Positions 1 through 8,312 of a DNA stretch of 64,000 nt are shown here, piece by piece. This stretch comes from Streptomyces sp. NBC_00690 (GTDB taxonomy: Bacteria; Actinomycetota; Actinomycetes; Streptomycetales; Streptomycetaceae): positions 3,348,001 through 3,412,000 of the forward strand of contig NZ_CP109009.1 in assembly GCF_036226685.1 (NCBI RefSeq). Direction: 5' to 3'. How positions within the stretch are numbered: position 1 is the first letter of the stretch; every line of letters starts with the position of its first letter. The notes below the pieces were generated by a model, which made no database searches, was not told where the DNA came from, and saw only the letters and a program-made list of their open reading frames with translations. The translations under genes were made by a program, and so were the position numbers.

Positions 1-41
1 AAGAGACCATGCAGATCGCCCTTGGGGGACAGAAGAAATGA
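1..41 (+). CDS. cslA: 3' end of CslA-like glycan synthase (partial)
   Basis: The third reading frame is open from the window edge and stops at TGA 39-41, leaving the C-terminal residues ETMQIALGGQKK. The stop overlaps the ATG of glxA as ATGA, so the two genes are probably translationally coupled. In Streptomyces, glxA lies directly downstream of cslA, the cellulose-synthase-like glycosyltransferase that makes a beta-glucan at hyphal tips. The identity is inferred from that order and overlap, because too little protein is present to recognise a domain. Confidence 0.6.
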   Translation, partial: ETMQIALGGQKK

Positions 42-1990
42 GTAGGCAGCCCGCTGTGACGAACTACCGCAAGAGACGCGCCCGTCGCATCGCGATCGGT
101 GCGGCGGTGGTCGTCGCGGTGGCCGGGATGAACGGACCTGCGCTCTGGCGCTTCGGTGCGGAGAAGTACCACGACTACGAGATCAACCAGCCGGAGTACA
201 AGGCGGACAAGGGCCACTGGTCCTTCCTCGACATCCCGTCCGAGTACCAGGTCAACGGTGTGCACGCCGCGGTGCTGCACACCGGCAAGGTCCTGCTCAT
301 CGCGGGCTCCGGCAACAACCAGAAGAACTTCGACGCCAAGAAGTTCGAGACCGTCCTGTGGGACCCGAAGACCGAGGACTTCAAGCACATACCCACGCCC
401 AAGGACCTGTTCTGCTCCGGTCACACCCAACTGCCCGACGGCAAGTTGCTGGTGGCGGGGGGCACCAAGCGGTACGAGAAGCTCCAGGGTGACGTCACCA
501 AGGCCGGTGGGCTGATGATCGTCCACAACGAGGACCCGGACGAACCCAAGACGCTCCCCGCGGGCACCAAGTTCACCTCCAAGAAGAGCGGCAAGACTTT
601 CGTCTCGATGGACTCGCTGCTAGTGGAGAAGGCCAAGAAGGTCTTCGACCCCAAGACGGGCAAGGTCCTGCGCACCGAGAGCGGGCGCGGTCGGGTCTAC
701 GTCGAGGCGGAGAAGGCGGGGAAGAAGTTCGAGACGGGCGCCCAGGAGAACTTCCGGGTCCAGGGCCTCACCGGAGCCGACGCCCGCAATGTGTACGGCA
801 TGGCCCAGAAGCTCGCCCTGGACAAGAAGGACTTCCAGGGGATCAAGGACACCTATGAGTTCGACCCGGTCGCGGAGAAGTACATCCCGGTCGACCCCAT
901 GAACGAGGCCCGCTGGTACCCGACGCTCGCCACCCTGGAGGACGGCAAGGTGCTCGCGGTCTCCGGGCTGAACGACATCGGCGAACTGGTCCCCGGCAAG
1001 AACGAGATCTTCGACCCGGCGACCAAGAAGTGGGAGTACGCGAAGAAGCTGCGGAAGTTCCCCACGTACCCCTCACTGTTCCTGATGGACAACGGCAAGC
1101 TGTTCTTCACCGGCTCCAACTCCGGGTACGGCCTCGCCGACGAGGGGCGCGAGCCGGGCATCTGGGACGTGGAGACCGACGCCTTCCAGAAGGTGCCCGG
1201 GATGAGCGACCCCGACCAGTTGGAGACCTCTGCGTCCGTGATGCTGCCGCCCGCCCAGGACCAGCGGTTCATGGTCATCGGTGGCGGTGGGATCGGCGAG
1301 TCCGAGGAGTCGAGCGAGAAGTCCCGGCTCATCGACCTCAAGGAGCCCAAGCCGCGCTTCAAGGACGGTGCGACGCTGGAGAAGGGCACCCGCTACCCGA
1401 GCGCTTCGCTGCTGCCCGACGACTCCGTCCTCGTCACCGGCGGCTCCGAGGACTACCGCGGGCGCGGCGGCACCAACATCCTCCAGGCACGCACCTACGA
1501 CCCGAGCAGCGGCACCTACAAGCGGGTCGCGGACCCGAACGTGGGCCGCAACTACCACTCCGGTTCGGTGCTGCTGCCCGACGGACGGGTGATGATCTTC
1601 GGTTCGGACTCGCTGTACGGGGACAAGGCCAACACCAAGCCGGGCGTCTTCGAGCAGCGGATCGAGATCTACAAGCCCGCGTACCTCTTCGCCGACTCCC
1701 GGCCCGAGGTGACCGGGGGGCCGAAGAGGATCGCCCGGGGTGGCACGGGAACGTTCGAGGTCACCAGCGAGAAGCCGCTGAAGACGGCGAAGCTGATGCG
1801 GCCGAGCGCGGTCACCCACGTCACGGATGTCGACCAGCGCACGATCGCGCTGAAGACCACGCGGACGGAAGGCGGCATCGAGGTCACGGTGCCCACGAAC
1901 CGGGCGCTGGTCCCGGCCGGCTGGTACATGCTCTTCGTCACCGATGACCAGGGGACGCCGTCGGAGGCGGTGTGGGTCGAGGTGCCGTAG
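38..1990 (+). CDS. glxA: GlxA-type radical copper (glyoxal/galactose) oxidase
   Basis: A 650-aa secreted or membrane-tethered mono-copper oxidase of the galactose/glyoxal oxidase family. An N-terminal hydrophobic segment (about residues 18-30) follows a basic stretch. Kelch-type beta-propeller repeats then appear, with recurring GKVLL.AG and PDG..L..GG patterns, followed by a C-terminal Ig-like DUF1929-type domain. Visible active-site elements are a Cys in LFCSGHTQ (about 126), the RWYPT tryptophan (about 293) and the NYHSGS Tyr-His pair (about 506). In Streptomyces, GlxA acts with CslA in depositing glycan at growing tips and is needed for morphogenesis. The ATG overlaps the upstream stop, and a GGGGGA ribosome site lies about 8 bases before it. 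Confidence 0.93.
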   Translation: MSRQPAVTNYRKRRARRIAIGAAVVVAVAGMNGPALWRFGAEKYHDYEINQPEYKADKGHWSFLDIPSEYQVNGVHAAVLHTGKVLLIAGSGNNQKNFDAKKFETVLWDPKTEDFKHIPTPKDLFCSGHTQLPDGKLLVAGGTKRYEKLQGDVTKAGGLMIVHNEDPDEPKTLPAGTKFTSKKSGKTFVSMDSLLVEKAKKVFDPKTGKVLRTESGRGRVYVEAEKAGKKFETGAQENFRVQGLTGADARNVYGMAQKLALDKKDFQGIKDTYEFDPVAEKYIPVDPMNEARWYPTLATLEDGKVLAVSGLNDIGELVPGKNEIFDPATKKWEYAKKLRKFPTYPSLFLMDNGKLFFTGSNSGYGLADEGREPGIWDVETDAFQKVPGMSDPDQLETSASVMLPPAQDQRFMVIGGGGIGESEESSEKSRLIDLKEPKPRFKDGATLEKGTRYPSASLLPDDSVLVTGGSEDYRGRGGTNILQARTYDPSSGTYKRVADPNVGRNYHSGSVLLPDGRVMIFGSDSLYGDKANTKPGVFEQRIEIYKPAYLFADSRPEVTGGPKRIARGGTGTFEVTSEKPLKTAKLMRPSAVTHVTDVDQRTIALKTTRTEGGIEVTVPTNRALVPAGWYMLFVTDDQGTPSEAVWVEVP

Positions 1991-2007
1991 GAACGGCGGA
2001 TGCGACA

Positions 2008-2034
2008 GGGCCCCGGTCGATTCGGCCGGGGCCC
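2008..2034 (+). terminator. Intrinsic terminator after glxA
   Basis: A perfect inverted repeat (GGGCCCCGG, 9-base loop, CCGGGGCCC) is followed by a pyrimidine-rich TTCCTCTGCTCTC tract. It sits 18 bases after the glxA stop and before the convergent GH6 gene, so it may work in both directions. Confidence 0.8.
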
Positions 2035-2070
2035 TTCCTCTGCTCTCTACGGAGGCGGCTCCACCGACGG

Positions 2071-2117
2071 CCGACCAGCGGCGGCTGGGGCTCGGCAGCC
2101 GACCAGCGGCGGCTGGG
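2071..2117. repeat. 19-bp direct repeat, two copies
   Basis: CCGACCAGCGGCGGCTGGG occurs at 2071-2089 and again at 2099-2117, in the gap between the convergent glxA and GH6 genes. No coding role is seen. It is probably a local duplication. Confidence 0.7.
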
Positions 2118-2131
2118 ACCTCGGCGGTCGG

Positions 2132-3139
2132 CTATCGGCCGCTGGCGAGACCGAGCGCGTACTCCGCCCACCAGTCGCCCGCCTTCGGCCCGCCCTTGCA
2201 GTCGCCGTCCGACTCCCCCGGGCGCTTGATCCATAGATAGGCGTCCACCTGGGGATCGCCGGTCTTGACGGTCGGTGCGTCACCGAGCGCCCGCCCTGGC
2301 GGGTTGCACCAGTTCTCCTTGGGATCGCCGCCGGTGAAGGGGCCGTTGCCGTTCCTGCTGGTGTCGATGACGAACGGCTTGCCGCCGACCTTCTCGGAGA
2401 GCCGCTTGCCGAAGTCCTTGCTGGCGGCGGTGGGATAGAAGTTGGAGACGTTCACGGAGAAGCCGTCGGCGTGGTCGATTCCGGCCCGGCGCAACGGCTC
2501 GTGCAGGGCGTCGGGCTGTGACCAGGCCGCGTTCCCCGCATCGAGGTAGACCTTGGTGTTGGGCTGCTGCTTGAGCCGCTGGACGGCTTCCTTGAGCAGG
2601 TGGTAACGCTCGTCGTGGAACTCCTGCGGGGTGCAGCTGTCGACGAGGTGGAGTACGGCGTCCGGTTCCAGGATCACCGTGGCCTTGCGGTCCCCGATGC
2701 CCTTGGCCACCTTGTCGACCCAGGCCCGGTAGGCGTCGCCGTCAGCGGCGCCGCCCTTGGAGAACTGTCCGCAGTCCCGGTGCGGAATGTTGTAGAGCAC
2801 CAGGAGGGCTTCCCGATCGGCCTTGGTGGCCTTCTTGGTGAGCTCCTCGGTCCGTTCCTCGGGCCGGTCGAGACCGATCCATTCAGCGACGGGCTGGCCG
2901 GCTATCTTCATGATCAGATCGGCGGACTTCTTGCCGCTGTCCGTGCCCTCCTTGCGGTACGTACCGACCTGACGGGCCGCGTTCCCCTCCGGGTTGACCC
3001 AGTACGGTACGGATTCCTTGGGGCGCTGGGTCACATCCGCCGTATCGTCGCCACTGTCGGACGAACATCCCGCGGCCAGCAGCACCGCACCCGCCACCGC
3101 CAGCCGCATACCGGCACGACGGCCCAGACTCCCGAACAT
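2132..3139 (-). CDS. cslZ: GH6 endoglucanase/cellobiohydrolase-type lipoprotein
   Basis: A 335-aa predicted lipoprotein with a lipobox (LAAGC, Cys about 25) and a glycoside hydrolase family 6 catalytic domain. GH6 hallmarks are the YNIPHRDCG motif (Asp about 122) and VILEPDAV with the general-acid Asp about 160. The WCNPPGR and DAYLWIKRPGESDG motifs that close the active site are also present. In Streptomyces this gene sits beside cslA-glxA and is thought to trim the CslA glucan. The ATG at 3139 is preferred over the one at 3160 because GGGGGAG lies just before it. Confidence 0.9.
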   Translation of the reverse strand: MFGSLGRRAGMRLAVAGAVLLAAGCSSDSGDDTADVTQRPKESVPYWVNPEGNAARQVGTYRKEGTDSGKKSADLIMKIAGQPVAEWIGLDRPEERTEELTKKATKADREALLVLYNIPHRDCGQFSKGGAADGDAYRAWVDKVAKGIGDRKATVILEPDAVLHLVDSCTPQEFHDERYHLLKEAVQRLKQQPNTKVYLDAGNAAWSQPDALHEPLRRAGIDHADGFSVNVSNFYPTAASKDFGKRLSEKVGGKPFVIDTSRNGNGPFTGGDPKENWCNPPGRALGDAPTVKTGDPQVDAYLWIKRPGESDGDCKGGPKAGDWWAEYALGLASGR

Positions 3140-3334
3140 TCCACTCCCCCTCGGCCGCATAGTTCACCGGTCGTCCAGGGCCTCCCCGCCGTTGGACAAG
3201 ACCGGTACCGGCCATCCTGACACAACCGATCAACGTGCCACGAGACTTGCCCCACTCTCCCCAACCGGACCGCGACCGACGGCCGTACGAACCTGTGGTG
3301 GTGCCTTCTTACGGTGGTGAGTCGGGGACAGGCG

Positions 3335-4006
3335 TCAGCCCGCGCGACGAACAGCGGTGAGATAGGCGGAGACGACGACGTTGGCCGCATAGCTGTCCGT
3401 CGCCCGGTCGAAGGCACCGCCACAGGTGATCAGCCGCAACTCCGCCCGGCCGTCCCGTCGCTGACCGTACGCCTTGCGGTCGTCGAACCGGTCCCGCCCG
3501 AAGACCTGTACGTCGTCGATGGTGAACTCGGCCACCGATCCATCGGCCCTGGTGACCCGCACCTTCTGACCGGGTCGGGCCGCGCTGAGACCGTAGAAGA
3601 CGGCCGGTGCGGTCCGGGTGTCCACATGACCGACCAGCAGGGACGCCCCCGGAGCGCCCGGCCGGGTACCGGCTCCGTACCAGCCGACGGTCTGCGCGCT
3701 CGCGTACGGGGGCGGGTCGATCGCCCCGGCCGCATCCAGACCGCGGGGCACGATCGGGGCGGCGACACCGATCGAGGGGATCTCCACCCGCTGCGGTCTG
3801 GCCGGTTCCAAGGGGGGATGGGCGGGCGGCAGCGGAACGGCCCGGGGCCGGCCGACAGCCGCTACATCACCGGTGGTGGGGCCCGATGCGGCACCGAGGC
3901 CGCCGGTGTCCTCACGCCCCCACAGCCAGAGCCCGAGCAGCAGCACCGCCCAGGCCACTCCCATCAGGAGTCGGCCGGAACTCGCCGGTCGGTCGGAGGT
4001 GGGCAT
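3335..4006 (-). CDS. Class F sortase
   Basis: A 223-aa sortase-fold protein with an N-terminal membrane anchor (about residues 10-28) and a C-terminal catalytic domain. The catalytic signature is complete: His in LLVGHVDT, Cys in RLITCGGAF and Arg in AELRL. The small domain and TCGG motif fit the actinobacterial class F group better than class A or E. The start at 4006 follows the upstream stop by one base, so it is probably co-translated with the membrane-anchored gene at 4008-4760. A longer in-frame extension upstream is only overlap with that gene. The substrate is unknown. Confidence 0.88.
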   Translation of the reverse strand: MPTSDRPASSGRLLMGVAWAVLLLGLWLWGREDTGGLGAASGPTTGDVAAVGRPRAVPLPPAHPPLEPARPQRVEIPSIGVAAPIVPRGLDAAGAIDPPPYASAQTVGWYGAGTRPGAPGASLLVGHVDTRTAPAVFYGLSAARPGQKVRVTRADGSVAEFTIDDVQVFGRDRFDDRKAYGQRRDGRAELRLITCGGAFDRATDSYAANVVVSAYLTAVRRAG

Positions 4007-4007
4007 C

Positions 4008-4760
4008 TCAGTCGGAGCCGGGACGGCGACGACGGGAGCTACGGACGGCCACCGCGACGGCCGCCACTCCGGCGAGGACGAGTCCGATGATGGTGTGCGG
4101 GGTGCCGGGGCCGTCCGTGTCCTGCTGTCGGCGCTCTTCGGCGGCCAGTACGGCGGTGCCGCCCCCACCGGCCCGGACGGGGGCCACGGGTGAGGGGTGG
4201 GCAGGCCGCGCGTGCTCCCCTGCTCCCCCGACGACGTGGACCGTGCCGGCCGCCCGGTGGTCATGGCCGTCGCAGCGGACCGTAACGACATGGCTCCCAG
4301 GGCTCAGCCGCGCCTTGATGACGGTGTGGCCATGGAGCGCGGAGTCGCCCCGGCTGCCGGGGGAGCCCGAACCGTCAGCCCGCCCGTGGGACCCGGTGTC
4401 CGGGGCGCCGCCCGTGGTGCCTTCAGGGCCTGCGCCCCGGTCCGGGGACACCGCGTCGGGTGGTCGCCAGACACCTCCGGTGTCCCGTGCCTCGGCTCGC
4501 CCCGCGTCTTGGGAATCCGATCGCCGCAACTCCGCCGGGCCGCTGAACGCCCGCGAGGTCGCCAGGCCCGTACCGCTTCGACAGCCGTGCACCCGGATCT
4601 CCACCCGGTCCCCCGCTTCGACCCGGGCCGGGGAGACGGTGGCGGTCACGGAGTCATGGGCGTGGGCGGGGCCTGCCGCGGGAGCCATCAGCAGGGTGGC
4701 GACCACCCCTGCGGCACCCGCGGCCCCTGCCGCACGGAAAGCGATCGAGCTGGTACGCAT
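4008..4760 (-). CDS. Secreted, C-terminally anchored partner of class F sortase
   Basis: A 250-aa protein with a Sec signal peptide (ending near AGPAHA, about residue 34), an extracellular region rich in Gly, Ser, Asp and Arg, then one hydrophobic segment (IIGLVLAGVAAVAVAV) and an RRRR tail. This is the general shape of a sortase substrate. However, no LPxTG or LAxTG motif precedes the membrane segment; the residues there are GPGTPH. It is the first gene of a pair with the sortase. The extracellular part resembles a small beta-rich domain (TVSPARVEAGDRVEIRVHGC). Function unknown. Confidence 0.75.
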   Translation of the reverse strand: MRTSSIAFRAAGAAGAAGVVATLLMAPAAGPAHAHDSVTATVSPARVEAGDRVEIRVHGCRSGTGLATSRAFSGPAELRRSDSQDAGRAEARDTGGVWRPPDAVSPDRGAGPEGTTGGAPDTGSHGRADGSGSPGSRGDSALHGHTVIKARLSPGSHVVTVRCDGHDHRAAGTVHVVGGAGEHARPAHPSPVAPVRAGGGGTAVLAAEERRQQDTDGPGTPHTIIGLVLAGVAAVAVAVRSSRRRRPGSD

Positions 4761-4856
4761 CGTGAACCTCCTGGTACCGCAAGGTTCACGCGTGGTGGTC
4801 GATCACGCATCCTCAGTGGGGTCATCGGGTGACGCCCACTCGGCGACCGGGTGGCG

Positions 4857-5636
4857 TCAGATCCGGTCGACGAGGTCCGCGATGGAGTCGACGACGCTGG
4901 ACGGGCGGAACGGGTAGCGGTCGATGCCCGCCGGGGTGGTCACACCGGTCAGCACCAGGAAGGTCTCCATCCCGGCCTCCAGACCTGCGAGGACATCGGT
5001 GTCCATCCGGTCGCCGATCATGGCGCTGGTCTCGGAGTGGGCGCCGATCGCGTTCAGTCCGGTGCGCATCATCAGCGGGTTGGGCTTCCCGGCAAAGTAC
5101 GGGTCCTTGCCGGTGGCCTTGGTGATCAGGGCGGCGACCGATCCCGCGGCGGGCAGCGGGCCCTCGGTGGACGGTCCGGTCTCGTCCGGGTTGGTGCAGA
5201 TGAACCGGGCCCCGCCGTTGATCAGGCGGATCGCCTTGGTGAGGGCTTCGAAGCTGTAGGTCCGGGTCTCGCCGAGCACCACGTAGTCGGGGTCGTGGTC
5301 GGTGAGGACGTAGCCGATGTCGTGGAGTGCGGTGGTGAGGCCGGCCTCTCCGATGACGTAGGCGGTGCCACCGGGCCGCTGGTCGTCCAGGAACCGGGCG
5401 GTGGCGAGCGCGGAGGTCCAGATGTTCTGCACGGGAACGTCGAGGCCCATGCGGGCGAGGCGGGCGTGCAGGTCACGGGCGGTGTAGATGGAGTTGTTGG
5501 TGAGGACGAGGAAGGGCCGCTCGGTCTCCCTCAGCTTCCTGATGAAGGCGTCCGCGCCCGGGATCGGCACACCCTCGTGGATCAGGACACCGTCCATGTC
5601 GGTCAGCCAGGATTCAATCGGCTTGCGCTCTGCCAT
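4857..5636 (-). CDS. HAD-IIA family phosphatase (NagD-like)
   Basis: A 259-aa cytoplasmic HAD hydrolase with all four motifs: DMDG (Asp 13 nucleophile, Asp 15), VLTNNS, the Lys of AGKPNP and MIGDRMDTD. The cap between motifs II and III is the C2 type of NagD, p-nitrophenyl phosphatase and related sugar- or nucleotide-phosphate phosphatases. The exact substrate cannot be read from sequence. The ATG at 5636 has GGAG eight bases upstream; a longer in-frame start (5687) would run into the A/T-rich repeat that probably belongs to the promoter. Confidence 0.88.
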   Translation of the reverse strand: MAERKPIESWLTDMDGVLIHEGVPIPGADAFIRKLRETERPFLVLTNNSIYTARDLHARLARMGLDVPVQNIWTSALATARFLDDQRPGGTAYVIGEAGLTTALHDIGYVLTDHDPDYVVLGETRTYSFEALTKAIRLINGGARFICTNPDETGPSTEGPLPAAGSVAALITKATGKDPYFAGKPNPLMMRTGLNAIGAHSETSAMIGDRMDTDVLAGLEAGMETFLVLTGVTTPAGIDRYPFRPSSVVDSIADLVDRI

Positions 5637-5667
5637 CAACGGGGCTCCTGCCGTGCTGCGGCGTACG

Positions 5668-5694
5668 AAAATACGCGAATTACGCAAATTACGC
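5668..5694 (-). promoter_or_regulatory. Three 9-bp A/T-rich direct repeats upstream of HAD gene
   Basis: On the plus strand, AAAATACGC, GAATTACGC and AAATTACGC follow each other without gaps. On the gene strand this reads as three in-phase copies of GCGTAWTTY, ending 32 bases before the ATG. The block is much more A/T-rich than its surroundings and probably includes the promoter or a regulator site. The binding protein is unknown. Confidence 0.45.
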
Positions 5695-5944
5695 GGGTAC
5701 TGGTGCCGGAGGCACGGCTCTGTGTCACCCCGACACCAATAGCCTAGTCAGGAAGTCCTGATCTTGACCCAGCACGGTCGGCGGGGCGGCCCGGGGCCAT
5801 GGTCGCCGACTCTGCGGCACAGCGGCCCTGGGCTGCGGCGGGGGACGCTGGGAAGGAGTCCGGCCGGGCCGCGGCGGCCTTTTCGGGCAGCGATCCACTA
5901 GGCCGATCAGTGGCCGAAACTGGTGCAGTCGGGGCATGGCCGGG

Positions 5945-6691
5945 TCAGCGGCGGCGCGGGCGCAGCCGTCGGGACACGAGTGCCAGGACCGCCCCGCCGA
6001 GCAGGACGGTCCCCAGTGCCACCGCGAGGCGGGTGAGCGAGGTGGAGCCGGTGGTGGCGAGTTCTTCGCGGGTGATCGTGGCGCCGTCGCCGGGGTCGTC
6101 GAGGACCGCGAAGCGGTAGTCGTCGGACTCCCCTACCCAATCGCCGTCGCCGCCGCGGCGCTGGACGACGGCGGCTTTGACCGTGACCTGGTTGGGCGGG
6201 GTGTCGGTGGTCACCGAGAGCCGCACCCGTACGGTCAGGGTGGCCTTTGCGGGGACGGTGAAGCCGCCCTGGTCACCCCGGGCCCCGTCGCTGTCGAGCA
6301 CACCGATCAACTCGTCCTCGGAGGTCGACTCCAGGGGTGCGGGCTGCCACCGGGCTCGTCTGTCGTCGTAGAACTCCAACATCAGTCGGGAGGGGTTCAG
6401 TCCGCGGTCCCGCGCGGCAAAGACGATCACCGGATGAATGTTCCGACAGGCCCGGGCCGTGCTGTTGGTCAGATCGACCGACCACTGTTCGAAACCGCCG
6501 CCCGGGTGGTGGACCATCGGGCCGCCGTGGATGCGGGTTCCGATGGGGAAGTCCTTGCCGGACGGTGTGCCGCAGCGGGGTTGCCGGGCAGCGGACGCGG
6601 AGTCGGCGGTGGCGCTCTCGACCGCTCCGAGGGGGAGCAAGATGGCGGCTGCGGCGACGCCGCCGCTGGTGAGGACAGTGCGCGTGCGCAT
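5945..6691 (-). CDS. LAxTG-type sortase-anchored surface protein
   Basis: A 248-aa protein with a signal peptide (cleavage near ATADSASA), an extracellular domain of about 170 residues and a C-terminal cell-wall sorting signal. The signal consists of ELATTGS, a hydrophobic span (LAVALGTVLLGGAVLALV) and an RRLRPRRR tail. LAxTG is the motif used by class E housekeeping sortases of Streptomyces, so the protein is probably linked to peptidoglycan by SrtE encoded elsewhere, rather than by the class F sortase 2 kb away. Two cysteines (RCGTP and ACRNIH) could form a disulfide. Role unknown. Confidence 0.82.
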   Translation of the reverse strand: MRTRTVLTSGGVAAAAILLPLGAVESATADSASAARQPRCGTPSGKDFPIGTRIHGGPMVHHPGGGFEQWSVDLTNSTARACRNIHPVIVFAARDRGLNPSRLMLEFYDDRRARWQPAPLESTSEDELIGVLDSDGARGDQGGFTVPAKATLTVRVRLSVTTDTPPNQVTVKAAVVQRRGGDGDWVGESDDYRFAVLDDPGDGATITREELATTGSTSLTRLAVALGTVLLGGAVLALVSRRLRPRRR

Positions 6692-7081
6692 GGGGCGGCC
6701 TTTGCTGCTCGTACTGCTGCGGGCAGGTGGTGGCGGGGCGGAGTGCCCGGGGCCGGGTGAGGCGTCCGGGGCCGGATGGGTGGACGAGACGCTGGCACGG
6801 GTGGACGCGACGGTGGGGGTGCCACGTCCGTGGGGTGTACGAAGAAGCTCGGAAATCCCCCCTATTAGCGTATTTTCTGATCAATGGGAGGGGAGCGCAC
6901 CCGCTGGGACCCGGATGCCGACCATCACCGCTCCCTGCGGGCGCGAATGCACAGTGCGGCCCGTGCCGGTCCGGAGGTGGAGCGGCGGTCGACGACCACC
7001 CCCGCGCCCAGGCCGGCGAAGGGCGGCCCGCACGCCGCAGCCGCCACGCAGCGCGGGCCCGTCCCTGCTTAAGTGGGAGGC
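6692..7081. other. Divergent intergenic region (390 bp)
   Basis: It separates the starts of the LAxTG protein (minus) and the oxidoreductase (plus). No gene is supported. A locally A/T-rich patch near 6862-6885 (CTATTAGCGTATTTTCTGAT) is the likeliest promoter area. The rest is G/C-rich with no clear repeat. Confidence 0.5.
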
Positions 7082-8167
7082 ATGACAGCCACGGCCAGCC
7101 CCCTGCGCGTCGGACTGATCGGCTACGGAGTCGCGGGCTCCTTCTTCCACGCGCCCCTGATCGCGGCCACACCGGACCTGACCCTGGACACGATCGTGAC
7201 CTCGGACCCGGAACGACGCGAGCGAGCCGCCGCGGAATTCCCCGGTGTGCGCTTCGCCGCCGGCGCCGACGAATTGTGGGACCGCCCCGACACCCTCGAC
7301 CTCCTGGTGATCGCCTCCCCCAACAAGACCCATGTGCCCCTCGCGACCGAAGCCCTCGGTCGAGGGCTCCCGGTCGTGGTCGACAAGCCGCTCGCCGGCA
7401 CGGCCGCCGAGGCCAGGGCACTCGCCGCCCTCGCCGACGAACGCGGACTGCTGCTCTCGGTCTTCCAGAACCGGAGGTGGGACGCCGACTTCCTGACGCT
7501 GCGCAAGCTGATCGAGGACGGCGCACTCGGAGACGTACAGCGCTGTGAGTCCCGATTCGAACGCTGGCGCCCCCAGCCCAAGGGCGGATGGCGGGAGTCC
7601 GGGGACCCGCAGGAGATCGGCGGTCTCCTCTTCGACCTCGGCAGTCATCTCGTCGACCAGGTGCTCACCCTGTTCGGCCCGGCGGTGCGGGTGTACGCGG
7701 AGACAGACGTCCGCCGACCGGGCGCCGAAGCCGATGACGACACCTTCATCGCCCTCACCCATGCCTCGGGGGTCCGTTCGCATCTGTCCATGAGCGCCAC
7801 AGCCGCCCAACTCGGCCCGCGCTTTCGCGTGCTCGGCAGCACCGCTGGCTTCGTGAAGTACGGGCTCGACCCGCAGGAGGGCGAACTCCGCGCGGGCAGG
7901 CGTCCCGTCCCCGGCACCCCCTGGGGAGTGGAGGACACCGCCCACTGGGGGCGCACGGGCGCCGGCGAGTCACCACTGACCGGCGGCGGCACCCCGGTGG
8001 AGACTCTCCCGGGCGACTATCCCGCCTACTACACGGCGATCGCCCGCGCCCTGCGGGACGGCACTGCTCCCCCGGTGACCGCGACCCAAGCGGCTGCCAC
8101 GCTCGACGTACTGGAGGCGGCAGGGCACTCGGCCCGCGAAGGGGTCACCGTCACCCTGCGGAGCTAG
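7082..8167 (+). CDS. Gfo/Idh/MocA family NAD(P)-dependent oxidoreductase
   Basis: A 361-aa cytoplasmic dehydrogenase. An N-terminal Rossmann fold has the dinucleotide motif GYGVAGSFFH (about residues 15-24), and the EKP-equivalent Lys is in VVDKPLAGT. The C-terminal part matches the Gfo/Idh/MocA beta-sheet domain, with GGLLFDLGSHLVDQ carrying the conserved Asp and His. Family members oxidise or reduce sugars, inositols or pyrroles; the substrate here cannot be deduced. The ATG at 7082 is chosen because the in-frame GTG at 7073 is itself part of the GTGGGAGG ribosome-binding site. Confidence 0.9.
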   Translation: MTATASPLRVGLIGYGVAGSFFHAPLIAATPDLTLDTIVTSDPERRERAAAEFPGVRFAAGADELWDRPDTLDLLVIASPNKTHVPLATEALGRGLPVVVDKPLAGTAAEARALAALADERGLLLSVFQNRRWDADFLTLRKLIEDGALGDVQRCESRFERWRPQPKGGWRESGDPQEIGGLLFDLGSHLVDQVLTLFGPAVRVYAETDVRRPGAEADDDTFIALTHASGVRSHLSMSATAAQLGPRFRVLGSTAGFVKYGLDPQEGELRAGRRPVPGTPWGVEDTAHWGRTGAGESPLTGGGTPVETLPGDYPAYYTAIARALRDGTAPPVTATQAAATLDVLEAAGHSAREGVTVTLRS

Positions 8168-8312
8168 TGCCGTGACCGGGTCGTTTCGCCTGCTTGGCGG
8201 ACGAGCTGAGGTGTTCACGAAAAGGGCAGTCGTCGCCATCGCCGGGCGCCATCAGCGGCGGCCTGATCGGACACCCCATCGCAGTGCGCCCACTGGGGCA
8301 GAGATCCGAGAC

